Source: Undaria pinnatifida
Lineage: Eukaryota > Sar > Phaeophyceae > Laminariales > Alariaceae
DNA: 64,000 nt
Assembly: GCA_012845835.1 (NCBI GenBank)
Contig: JABAKD010000011.1
Coordinates: 10,974,381-11,038,380, forward strand
Direction of reading: 5' to 3'
Shown piece after piece: positions 1-10,414 of the stretch. Positions within the stretch are counted from its first letter, which is position 1, and each line of letters begins with the position of its first letter. The position numbers and the translations under genes were made by a program. The notes under the pieces were generated by a model. It was not told where the DNA came from, did not search any database, and worked only from the letters and a program-made list of their open reading frames with translations.

Positions 1-1869
1 ACAGATCGTTTGTGGTTGCGTAAATGCCATCATAGGCGGCTTTGTTTTCACTTTTCCTCGCCTCCTGTACCCGGACCTGCGCCGCCAACGTCTGTGATAT
101 GTCCCTTTCCTTCTGGGCCCCCCGCTGTAAGACAATGTCCTGAAGTTGGCGCTCGTAGTCCCGACGCTCCCGGGCAAGGCGACGGTGCGTGGCCTCCAGG
201 GCCGCCAGGTCGGGAGAGGCCTCCACCTGTCGAGTTTTAGCCGCAGCGAACTCAGCAGCAGCACGGTCGACCTCTGCGCGAGATCGCGATGCCTCGTGTT
301 GTAGTTCCGGAACCTTCTGCTTCGCGGCGCGTGAGGAACGTCCGCGGGAACGACCGGGGGAAACCAGACAAGTAAATCGGTTAGCGGTGGCCACGGCGGG
401 ACGCGGCCAGGCCTCCGGGGACGCCGGCGCAGTCTACATGAACCACTACCTTAGCCGGTGAACCCGAATCAGAGTCCGAGTCTGAGTACACAGGGGATTC
501 TGTGCTGAAACTTCCTATGGAGCGCGCGTATTGTTCATCGGCTGCTTCCTGCACCGCCCGTTCGGCCGCGTTGGCGGCATTCAATTCCGCCTGGACGGCG
601 CGGGCTAACATCTCACCCGTCTGGTAGCTGCTACGCGTGACAGCTACGGGGGGCGCCACAGCTGCTCCCCCAACCTCTTTGGGCTCTACCTTCACCCTGT
701 GAGTGCGACCATCTTGTACTACCACGGGCACGATGGCCCCACCTGGCCCTGCGGCCGTGGTTACCACGTTCGCGTTCGAATCGAAACCAACTGCCCGCAT
801 GCGATCTTCATGCGACCAACCCAATCGTAAAGACAACATGCTCAAGTCCGCAACGTCTGATCCCGACGGCGGACGACCCAACTCAGTCAAGGCTCTTACC
901 GTGTCACCAGGCTCCCACAGCAGGAGGCGCGGAGGCAGCAACTGGTCCAGGCGCCGGGCCCTTCCCATCAGGCCAGGGGGGGACGACGGGGGAGGGCGGG
1001 GTGTCGTTCCCTCCCTTCCCTCCCTTCCCAGGCGGGGAGGACGGGCGGGCTTCGGGTGATTTGGCTGCGGCCACATCCCGGTACGACATAAAACGCACAG
1101 GAAAATCCAGGAGGAATTTTGGTGACAACGACATTGGTGGGGGTGTCGGGATGGGGTGTGACGAGAGTCCCTCAACATGCGAGGAAGGACTACCCTGACC
1201 CGAATGATTTCTACCGTCACTACTCCCGTGGCGAGCACGTTGCTTGCTCGGCAAAAAGTCCGCAAAGCTGCGGGCGGAAGGGCGTGGTAAATCTTTTTGG
1301 GACGAAAAATTGCGTACACCAGGGGTTTGCTTACTCGCTTTTTGAGACGAAAAAATGCGTACGCGAGGACTTTGCTGACTCGTAGTGGCAGGCGGCCCGC
1401 TACCGTGTTGCATGACCGTACTGGTGCGATGCGCGGCAACACTACCATCATGACTGCGAGGGACGTATCGAGGCGACCACAGGCCCATACTCAGCGCAGT
1501 ATCCGATAGAGCAAGAGAAGGAGTAGGCGACGAGGCAGCACTAGACGGTGAAACATTATTTTGCATCATGCTACGCGTGGCTGCTTCTTGGTCAGATGCG
1601 CTACTCGTTTCATGGCGACGATAATGCTCACGGCCCTCCCAACCAGCGACCGTATTATCCGTAGGTATCGACGGGCTACCGCGGGTACTCCCACCCGATG
1701 ACCCAGGGTCAACCCCCTGAGCACACCCGACAGCGTCACGCGCCTGCGCGCGCGCCGCCCTACGTTGAGACCTTGTACGAGGAACGCTAACAGACAGGTC
1801 TACCCCCTGCCGATGAGCGTCCCTCCCCTTCCCGAAACTCTGCTTACCCATTTTGGTGGCAGAAGGCAT
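1..1869 (-). pseudogene. Gag-like low-complexity/coiled-coil protein, partial, frame-shifted
   Basis: A long minus-strand reading frame starts at the ATG ending at 1,869 (MPSATKMGKQ) and runs off the left edge. It needs two frame changes. The first 300 residues are Ser/Pro/Arg-rich and contain an internal repeat (PRVRIFSSQK then PGVRNFSSQK). A frame change falls at or near a run of seven G (about 975-982), after which the protein reads RLDQLLPPRLLLWEPGDTVR and then LRLGWSHEDRM. A second change near 380-450 leads into a charged Ala/Glu/Arg-rich segment (RRLARERRDYERQLQDIVLQ) that looks like a coiled coil and is still open at base 1. No zinc knuckle, protease or reverse transcriptase is visible. 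A disordered N-terminus plus coiled coil would suit the Gag of an LTR retrotransposon whose pol lies outside the window. An ordinary host coiled-coil gene with small introns is the alternative. Confidence 0.42.
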
Positions 1870-2800
1870 GATCTCCGCGATGAACCGAGAAGGACACAGA
1901 ACTGCTCGACGACGCCGTTGAAAGGATAAGGAGTGCTCGCTGACTCCTTTGCAGATGCTGATGTGTGCTGGTTGCTGGTGTTCGTGGTGTCAGTACAGTG
2001 GCTCGCGATCAAGGAGAATGAACTTTTATCAGTGTCCCTACAGCAAATGGTTGAAAGCAGGGGAATGACGAGACTGGTCCGATGTGGCTCGTTTTCCTTG
2101 CTCATTTTGCTCCAAAATGCTACAAGTACATCACTCTTCCAATTTCCAGCAAACACAACAGTACTTCAGCAGTACCTGTAGGAAAATCAGGCTCTCCTCA
2201 GATAACTGCTTACTTGACGTCTACCTCGACTACCTTCACTAGGAGAGACTCACTTCTTAAGCTTCCCGTGACTCCTTTGTCCTTGCTCTACCTAGCCTTG
2301 CTACTTTCGTCTCCAACTGACACTTGTCTTGTCCTCTCTTTGAGATTATCCTATTTTCTCTGTGCAATAACCCATGAAAATAACACCAAACCACTGAGTT
2401 TTAGTGAACGTTTTCCCGTTGTTCCTCTTAGTTCATAATTCATCTCTTCCTGCCTTATTTCGGTAAAACCTGTGATTCCTTATGAACTAAATTCCGTCAT
2501 AGAACAACGGAATAGAGAGGATAAACGGAATGCTTGCTCATGAAGAATTGCAATTTCCCTAATCAAACATCCAATTCTTCTTAATTGAAACCTTCTGTCT
2601 CCAGTCTAGTTACAAGTGAACCCTTGTTCTATACTAACTCCTAGTAAATTTCCAAATCTCACCCCACCCTCGGGGGGGAGTTCGATTTGAAGTGGAGGAT
2701 TCAATCCAACTTGCATGGATGGCATGTTCTCACTGGGCCAATGTCCCCGAGGCAATCTGTCGTAGCTTTAAGTGAAGTATGAATTATCGACAAGACCACT
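1870..2800. other. AT-rich non-coding leader, possible LTR
   Basis: No convincing reading frame. The stretch lies immediately upstream of the minus-strand Gag-like frame and becomes AT-rich from about 2,160. If that frame is an LTR element, this is where its leader and LTR would sit. No second LTR copy exists in the window and I could not pick out a primer-binding site, so LTR ends are not assigned. Confidence 0.25.
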
Positions 2801-2934
2801 ACCGAGAGAGGCGATAAATCGTGAACCTCAATGAGTGGCGACCGGGGCAACAGCCGCGCTCACCACCACCGAGAGAGGCGATAAATCGTGAACCTCAATG
2901 AGTGGCGACCGGGGGCAACAGCCGCGCTCACGGC
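2801..2934. repeat. Tandem repeat, two copies of about 67 bp
   Basis: The unit beginning ACCGAGAGAGGCGATAAATC and ending with CAGCCGCGCTCA occurs at 2,801 and again at 2,868. The copies differ only by one extra G in a G run and a few bases at the junction, so the duplication is recent. No coding function is visible. Confidence 0.9.
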
Positions 2935-3465
2935 TATGCTGTGCCATGATCACACCATAGCGTACCCCGGCTGTGGCGCTTCAAAACAAATAATGGCGGT
3001 CGCAAGCCCATATTTGCCACCACAGCTCGATAACCCAAGTGCCGCGACACAGAAGAAGCGAAACTACCTAAAACACAAAAGATACTTCTAGACGTCGATG
3101 GCTGCATCGCCGTCACGGCAGATCTATGTATTATTCCGATCGGAAAAAACGTTGACAGTACGCAATACGTGGTTTCCCGATAGGCGCCAAATTCGTACCA
3201 GGTATGTTTCCACCAAATCGAATCGAGTCCAATTCGATGAATACAAAATGAATACTTGTGTTTCCAAAATGTCCTTCGTTAATATAATACGTGCCCACGG
3301 GTTAGGAACGAAAGACACATGGACAGGACCTACAGTAGGTGCTACTATCATATACAATACGTACTGCTACTGCTGTACATTCGGTGTTCTGTTGGTTTCA
3401 CTGACGACAAGATATGACATCATGATACAACGCATAATACACTCTTTGGGTTATTAAACCTGCAT
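2935..3465. other. No gene recognised
   Basis: Short overlapping frames on both strands show no family resemblance and no sustained codon bias. The only notable element is one TACCAGGTA site at 3,196-3,204. Confidence 0.4.
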
Positions 3466-3875
3466 TAATGCATGTGGGCTCCCCGGGTATTGTAACAAAG
3501 GTATACCTGTACCCCGGGTATTGTTTGTGCCACAGTCTTTACAGAAGTCACAGAAGTTCCGGGTTAGGGTATGGGGATCTTACAGAACTTACAGAAATTC
3601 CGGGTAAGGTACGGAAGTGTTACAGAACTCACAGAAGTTCAGGGTATTGTGGTACGGGCGTATAGAACTCACACACGTTATAAAAATGATATACCCGTAC
3701 CCCGGGTATTTGCGGCACTGGGGTACAGAATTCCAGAAGTTCCGGGTACGGGTATGAATGTCATACAGAAGTTCCGGGTACGGGTATGAACTACAGAACT
3801 CCCAGAAGTTCTATGTAGGGTAATACCCGAGGTAAATACCCCGGGTATGGTTTGTGTGTACCCTACAGAACCCAA
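3466..3875. repeat. Degenerate tandem array, ACAGAAGTTCCGGGTA unit
   Basis: Variants of ACAGAAGTTCCGGGTACGGG recur irregularly through the stretch, interleaved with the palindrome TACCCCGGGTA (for example near 3,510, 3,699 and 3,838). Unit length is roughly 25-45 bp and the copies are diverged, so this is an old array. Short open frames across it are repeat artefacts. Confidence 0.75.
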
Positions 3876-3892
3876 CCATGGGAAGTTTTATT

Positions 3893-4203
3893 ACGGTGCA
3901 AACGAGTGCGAGCTCGCTACTGTGTGTGCTGTTTTTTATGAGCAAGACCGCGGTACGGTATCGCCGTACGCGCTTCCACTCGAGCTTGTGGATGGCATCT
4001 CCGATTGACAATAAGCTATAAGGTTGGTACAGACGATGCGAGTTTTGGTGGGGTCTTGACGGCGATACGAAAGTTGGAACCGTTCGTACAAACGAGTGCG
4101 AGCTCGCTACCGTGTGTGCTGTTTTTTATTAGCAAGACCGCGGTACGGTATCGCCGTACGCGCTTCCACGCGAGCTTGTGGAGGACATCTCCGATTGACA
4201 AGC
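3893..4203. repeat. Direct duplication, two copies of about 115 bp
   Basis: A segment beginning AACGAGTGCGAGCTCGCTAC and ending ATCTCCGATTGACA is found at 3,901-4,014 and at 4,091-4,200, an offset of 190 bp, with about 90% identity by eye. Sequence after the second copy (4,190-4,290) resembles the start of the 484-bp repeat at 8,307, so both belong to one dispersed repeat family. Confidence 0.8.
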
Positions 4204-4363
4204 GATCAAAAGCATGAACGGGTGAATGGTGGTTGCCGACGTTTGTATGTTGGACTTCTTCTATCGTATCTATGGCAACGTTTTAACATCATGGAGGACT
4301 CGGTGCATTCGCAGCGGACAAAGCAGGCAGCATTGACAAAAGAAAGGTACTCGTACGTATGAA

Positions 4364-4888
4364 CGGTTCGAACTTTCGTGTCGGTGTCAGGACCTCACTA
4401 ACTCGCACTGTTCGCACGAACCTTGGCTACGAACTGCGAAGCACCAGCTAACACCCCGAGAAAAAAACGGGCACTCGTCTCGAATTTACGTACTCAAGTA
4501 CCTCTGCCTTGTCAGCTTCGCTGCAGACTCATCTCACCTTTGCCAGCGGTAGTCGTCGTGCGGTGGTGTTCGGGTTGCACATCCGCCTTTTTGTGTTGGC
4601 GGCGAGAAACGTGCGCTTTCAATGCGAGGCGGTGCGGCAGCTTCAATTGTCGGCCTGCGTTGACGCTGTGATGCAGAGCACCTCTGTTTAGTTGTATTCT
4701 GTGTCAGCGGACAAGGCAGGCAGCTTTGACAAGGCAGAGGTACTTGAGTACGTAATTTCAAGACGAGTGTCCGTTTTTTTTCTCGGGGTGCTAGCTGGTG
4801 CTTCGCAGTTCATAGCCAAGGTAAATATAAACAGTTCGAGTTACTGAGGTCTTGACACCGATACGAAAGTCCGGACCCTTCGTACACA
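4364..4888. repeat. Inverted repeat with about 160-bp arms (MITE-like)
   Basis: The left arm (about 4,364-4,522) and right arm (about 4,712-4,884) are reverse complements, sharing for example GCACCAGCTA followed by CCCCGAGAAAAA, and TACGTACTCAAGTACCTCTG. The spacer is about 190 bp and has no convincing coding content. The outer end matches the unit GATACGAAAGTT near 4,066. The structure fits a non-autonomous foldback element. No target duplication was identified. Confidence 0.7.
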
Positions 4889-4959
4889 GGAGTTCCTTTT
4901 TCTTGTCACGTGTGCCCTAATTTGTTGTTCTCGGTTTTTTACCACCTGCCTTGCGTTTT

Positions 4960-5300
4960 TGCAGAAACAGCAGCAGTACACTAGTTGCCGTTCCTGTTGG
5001 TACTGCTTCTATGTACGCGGTGGGCACGCGGCTTGACAAATTGGTAGTCGTCTCCGCATAACTAATGATACTGGCTGTGACTGCTGTTGCGGCTTCTTCG
5101 TTCCAGAATATGACTAATTTGTGCTTTTTCAGCAGCAGCAGCATACTACTACGCTGCACAGATGCCGTTGCTGCTGACACTGCTTCTATGTACGCGGTAG
5201 GCACGCAGCTTGACAAATTGGTAGTCGTCTCCACATATCTAGTGATACTGGCTGTGACTGTGTTGCGGCTTCTCCGTTCCAGAATGTATCTAACTTGGTT
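4960..5300. repeat. Tandem repeat, two copies of about 176 bp
   Basis: The unit containing TGCTTCTATGTACGCGGT and GACAAATTGGTAGTCGTCTC occurs from about 4,970 and again from about 5,146 with small differences, each copy preceded by a CAG-rich stretch. The related minus-strand peptides (YIEAVSAATA / YIEAVPTGTA) follow from the DNA repeat and are not taken as a gene. Confidence 0.85.
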
Positions 5301-5444
5301 ATCGTCGTCGTGTGCTTCGTCCGTTATCGTCTCGAATTATTGTGGGCAACATTCGGTTAAGCGCTAAACGCAGGCGTGCGTCTGCCGAGCCCCGCACGGT
5401 CTTCCTCGAAACTCGTCCAACTGCAGCTTTCGACACTCCGCTAG

Positions 5445-6050
5445 GTCAATGTCAGTGTAGGGACAGCATGGACGTGGTTGGAGACCTTCGTCCCGAGGTC
5501 CTTCTGCGGGGCATTGACGACTATCAGCAGCGCATGTTCGTCGGCAGTATCACGTGAGTGTCTCATGAAACACATTAGGTGCGCAGTTAAATAAAATAGG
5601 ATATTTCCATCTTGGTATGTCGATTAGTGCAGACACAACACCACCATCTGGTCGACGATTTGCGACACTCTTGTCTGGAGTAATTACACTTGAGGCTCTT
5701 TTGTAATGCCCGTTAAGTATTGTCGGCTGTCCGCTGCGCTTGGGCCTTCGGCCCGAGGTTTTTCTGCGCAGCATCGATGGTTGTCAATAGGGTCCGTTCG
5801 TGCAGAGTTAAGCGAATGTCTCGTCAAAGGTATTAGGTCCGCACGGAAATAAAACAGATTGTTCCCATCTTAGTGAGCCGATTTACAGCATTTTCTCTTG
5901 CAGACACACACTTTGATAGGCTATCTACAATACGTTAAGATATTAGGTCCGCACAGAAATGAAACAGATGGTTCCAATCTTAGAGGAGCCGATTTGCAGC
6001 ATTTTCTCTTGCAGACACGCACTTCGATCGGCGATCTACGATACGTTTGT
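5445..6050 (+). pseudogene. Three degraded exon/intron-like repeat units
   Basis: Three diverged copies share a short coding-like piece (CTTCGTCCCGAGGTCCTTCT / CTTCGGCCCGAGGTTTTTCT), then a stretch with GTGAGTGTCTC-like text, a segment around ATTAGGTCCGCACAGAAAT, and a tail ATTTTCTCTTGCAGACAC. The beginning resembles a splice donor and the end a splice acceptor, so the units look like tandem copies of an exon plus its intron from an unknown gene. The first copy reads VGDLRPEVLLRGIDDYQQRM before the donor-like site. No copy is intact over any length and no family is recognised. Confidence 0.4.
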
Positions 6051-6315
6051 CTGGTATTTGTAGCTGTAGCTCCTCTAAAGCGCCGGTTGATGAGTGTCGG
6101 CTGCCCGCTGCCCTCGTAGTACCTGCGAAATCGCTTGGCGCAAATGGGAACAACGAGTTTGTGAATGGTCGCCCATCTACGTCAACTTGCACGTTGTTCA
6201 GGTCTTCTTGTGCGGTGTGCGACGTCATGTCTACTGTGCGAGACCACCATGTTGTGTCGCCTCGTGATCTTCCGCATAGAGAGCATCTCCGAGCGGCGGA
6301 CAATCTGCGTAAGAA

Positions 6316-8165
6316 TAAACGGGTGATGTCGGAGTTTCGTGGCTACCCGAACAATCCCGGCGGTTTACTCGATGGATTAGTCCCAAGTGTTCATGGGTTT
6401 GCAAAGAAGAAGACGGCGGCAAGCTGCATGTGTGCAAGGACTGCTGCAACTCTTTATCGAAAATGAGATTCCTGAGACAGCTTTGGCGAATGGTTTTTGG
6501 GTCGGTGACATGCCACGCAAGTTCGACGGAGCTACGGTGGTCTAGCGTGCAGCTGCCTATGCAGTCCGTGTGAAAGGCCACGTGATTGCCCTCGAGTCGA
6601 GAAAAGTTCGCAACACCCCGGGCTTGGCTCAACGTTCACTCCGGGGCACCTCTGTGTTTTACACAAACCGTTCGAGCTCTGTTCTGGGCAAGAGTTGCCA
6701 CTAGCTGCCACTGGTTTGTTTGACATGTTGACCGTCGTCTGACTGGGAAGAACAAGCCAACTGCGTCACAACTGAAAGGGTTATTAGGGGCCCGCAAGCA
6801 TATGGTGCGAGACCTCATCAAGTATATGCAGGACAAAGACGGCAGTTTAGTGAATGGTTTTTGTCTCGCGCGAAAAGAGTCGGTCAGCGAGACCAATTTC
6901 GACACGTATCCCTCTGACGGGAGTGTCCCACAGGAGTTATTGGACGCGGTGTTCAATCCGCAGGACCCAAATAATCTCCGGGGAAGAGCCTCGTCGTCAT
7001 ATACGAACGACCGACGAGAAAGCGAGGCGATTGACGAAGATGAGGTTAGCAGAGACGAGGAGTGTTCAGGGGACAGTGATTCGAAAAATGACGCGGGCGA
7101 AGACGGCAGGGCATATATCATCGATGCGTACGCGGTCGTTGATTCGGCTCAAGACACTGTAACTTCGTCACTACAACGCCCAAGTGCCCTTCGGAAATTG
7201 GGCGACGACCTGGACATGAATACTGTGGCAGCGGAGGAAACCGCTCTCCGCATGGGCAAACATGTGCCAGGAGGCAATGACAACGTTCTCATTGTACCCC
7301 ATCCATATGGCAGCATCTTGAGTGACTTTCACAACGACGACGCTTGGGTTGAAGAGTTCGTGCATTTGTTTCCAGAAGGCTGTGCGGACCCGAATGTCCT
7401 TCAAGCATAATGCCTGTTTCGTTTGACGACGGGCCAGGGTTTTGCTTAACCGACGCGACGACAGGTCGCGCAAGAACCGTTACTTATTTTTGTGCGTGGC
7501 CGCAATCATTATCAGACACAAAGCCCTGTCTAACGTGCAGTTTAAACTCCGCGGGCGGGTGTCAGATTCGACGGCGCCGAAACTCTATCGAAAACATCGA
7601 AGAATGTTCCGGTAGCCTTTGCCAGCAGAGCTCCAGCTAGGGAAGCGGTTGAGCGCCGTGCTAAACGCCCATCCTGGTATTCTCCTGCGGTTAAGAACAT
7701 TTTCAGGTGGTGTCACACAATGCGAGTTGGACAGACCATGGCAAACATGCCGCGCGGATGCAGGCGATTTCAATGATGATGATACTCAGTCAGCCATTTC
7801 TTTTGCCAGCGATACACCCGTCGGACATGAACAGTCCTTTGTTTATGAATTGCGGAGGTCTCAACATCGACCTTGCGTCTACATGTCAAACAAATGCCTG
7901 ATTATATGTCGAGGGTGAAAACGGTCGCGGCCGACCCTGTTGCATCTGCCACGTTCTTCCATGAGACTCTGCAGGCCGTTTTTAACTGTCTCTTAAGGGT
8001 TGGGGCAGCTGATGGTGACGACGGTGCCTTGGGGAAAATGCAGGCGTATATCGGTCTTGACCGAGGGGCAGTTTCGGCCTACATTGCATGCCCATCTGTT
8101 AGTGTAGGTATACGGCTACAGTAGCCGCGAGCAGCTGAGAGACGACCTGGGGACAAACCCGAAAA
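6316..8165 (+). pseudogene. Helitron replication protein N-terminal region, decayed
   Basis: Pieces in different frames align in order with the N-terminal part of Helitron Rep/helicase proteins. First is a Cys-rich segment (VCKDCCNSLSKNEIPETALA, then NGFWVGDMP) from 6,421, with a stop near 6,545. Next is a 202-codon frame from 6,802 with an acidic stretch ending DNVLIVPHPYGSILSDF, matching the family's VVPH...EF...LFP region. Then RSRKNRYLFLCVAAIIIRHK at about 7,465, QPFLLPAIHPSDMNSPLF at about 7,790 (family PSLF.TINPADVHSPL), and ASATFFHETLQAVFNCLL near 7,940 followed by GALGKMQAYIGL. The order and spacing match the Helitron-like N domain upstream of the HUH nuclease. The HUH motif and the Pif1 helicase are absent and several frameshifts and stops intervene, so it is a non-functional 5' relic. 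The family assignment is from recognition, not a search. Confidence 0.72.
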
Positions 8166-8269
8166 AATTTCGAGCTCGCGAGGTGTTATATCGCGCCGGT
8201 TTGTTTCCGTATAGCCAATGCCTCTTTTCCTACGCGCGGGTACTGACTGTAGTCTGAATATAGTCGCCA

Positions 8270-9276
8270 TGCGGCTCGCTACCGGCGTGTCGGCCGTGAC
8301 ACACATGGAGGGCATATCCGGTTGGCAGACAAATAGCGAAAGCACGAATAAGTGAATGCTGGAAGTGGTCCACGTATGTGCGACTTCTTCTGTAGTATTC
8401 ATTCCTACTGCAACGTTTTTGTCGCATGTGAGTTGTAGTCCGATAAAACATTCATTAGTCCGTTTATATCTACCCGATGGGTCCGAAAAAGGTTGCTTAT
8501 CGGCTGGGATCCGGCCCACGGTGTATTTTCACGCATATGTAGTGCCTCAGTTTTGCCGTCTTACTCTTAAAATGACTTTGTTCGGTTCCATCCTTTTCGT
8601 AACCTTGTGTCGTCCCCGTCACTGGCTGGTTCCTTTGTTTACATCGCGCGAACCAGGTACGTCGGGCGGATTAATTGCAATCAAGTGATGTCAAAAGACA
8701 AAGTCAAGTGTTGTCTGTTAAATGGAACGGAACCCACGTATTTCGAGGCGGACCTCTCCACGCAACATGAAAACACAAGCAGCGATCCTTGGAGGGCATA
8801 TCCGGTTGGCAGACAAATAGCGAAAGCACGAATAAGTGAATGCTGGAAGTGGTCCACGTATGTGCGACTTCTTCTGTCGTATTCATTCCTACTGCAACGT
8901 TTTTGTCGCATGTGTATTGTAGTCCGATAAAACATTCATTAGTCCGTTTATATCTACCCGATGGGTCCGAAAAAGGTTGCTTATCGGCTGCGATCCGGCC
9001 CACGGTGTATTTTCACGCATATGTAGTGCCTCAGTTTTGCCGTCTTACTCTTAAAATGACTTTGTTCGGTTCCATCCTTTTCGTAACCTTGTGTCGTCCC
9101 CGTCGCTGGCTGGTTCCTTTGTTTACATCGCGCGAACCAGGTACGTCGGGCGGATTAATTGCAATCAAGTGATGTCAAAAGACAAAGTCAAGTGTTGTCT
9201 GTTAAATGGAACGGAACCCACGTATTTCGAGGCGGACCTCTCCACGCAACATGAAAACACAAGCAGCGATCCTTGG
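8270..9276. repeat. 484-bp tandem duplication, two near-identical copies
   Basis: The sequence from GGAGGGCATATCCGGTTGGC at 8,307 repeats at 8,791 with a handful of substitutions over 484 bp, including both copies of GCGAACCAGGTACGTCGG. Divergence of about 1% indicates a recent event. Each copy yields the same 110- and 107-residue artefactual frames. The left part is related to the sequence at about 4,190-4,290. The repeat directly abuts the Helitron relic and may be the remains of its 3' portion or an unrelated insertion. Confidence 0.92.
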
Positions 9277-9619
9277 CCAAAACCTCAAGGAACACGGGCC
9301 GCAAGATGCGACAAAGAGGAGATGAGCTTCTGTCCACCCGTAGCAGCAGCCAACGTTCAGGGTATGTTCGATTATTGCTTGGTTTCTATCGCCGAGGACG
9401 CATCTACTTTGTCAGATGTGGCAAATGAGTCATGAGTGCACGCGGTTTCGTGATATTGCTGCTATCTGGTGTTGACTGCGGTGCGTTATCAGTACCCTAG
9501 GCTCTCGTAGGACGTGGCAATATCTCCTTGTCCCGCTTGTTGACAGCGGTAGCTGCGACTTAAATTGACACTGTTTCTCCTTTTCCCTCCTTATTCGATG
9601 CACCCTTCTCCGTCCCAGC

Positions 9620-10360
9620 GTGCTACTGCCAGGGTGCAATTTGTCTGCTATCTTCGTTTATCGGCCCTTCGTCATAGTGAGCGGCCATCCTCGGCGTCAT
9701 CTGTGCATGACACGTACTCGTGGCATCTGCTGCGAAACGCTGCGTGCCCAGCTCAACGCCGTCTTACCGTGCAATCACGTCTTCCATCACTGTTGCGTCG
9801 AAGACGTACTCCTGCACGCAATATACATTGCGTCGTCTGGCCGTGCTGCGGTCGACTGCATGGTGTGTGTTTCACCGGCCATCGTTTTCCTCCTGCCGAC
9901 GTTCGGCTACGGCAGCGATGACAAGCCATGCCCTTGTCAAGTACAGGCTGTGCATGCCAAGGGCGGCGCTGGCAACGAAGATGATGGTGGTCCTTTGGAA
10001 CCGTGGCACATGTTCGCACACCGTCAAGATGTGCGCGGCGGCTCCGCCGTTATGCAGGCTCTACAAGAAGACGTTGCCCGGCTTGCGTACCTTGCCTTCA
10101 TTCCTCATCGCGGGCGGGGGGGCTGGGTTCGCCTACTCAGGCTGATTACGGCGAGCGAACTGCACGAAAGGTTCTTCAACGCTAGCTCTGGGACACGGTC
10201 CGTCTTTGGACGGTGGGCCGCGCGCGTCAACGACGCGATAGAAGACGACCACGCCAGCGTCGTCGGCGACTTACCTCCGTTTCTTGCGCCGCCTGCAGGA
10301 AACGACCACGAGTACGTCATCCATGACTATAACCTAAGCCACCACATAGCCGCACCCCGC
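9620..10360 (+). CDS. RING-H2-like open reading frame, first zinc ligand missing
   Basis: A frame of about 247 codons (start uncertain; no ATG at 9,620) reads RGICCETL, then VLPCNHVFHHCCVEDVL, and about 25 residues later VDCMVC. The CNHVFHHCC core and the later C-x2-C fit a RING-H2 finger of E3 ubiquitin ligases. The first Cys of the expected C-x-I-C pair is Arg (CGT instead of TGT). The rest (WHMFAHRQDV, then a Gly/Arg-rich stretch, VFGRWAARVNDAIEDDHAS) is not recognised. The frame stays open into the adjacent CCACGG element, but residues beyond about 10,400 belong to that repeat. It could be a decaying host or transposon-captured gene. Confidence 0.4.
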
Positions 10361-10414
10361 GCAGCTGTCAACCCCTCATGCGCATCCCTACGGTGGCCTC
10401 GCAACATGGTAGAG

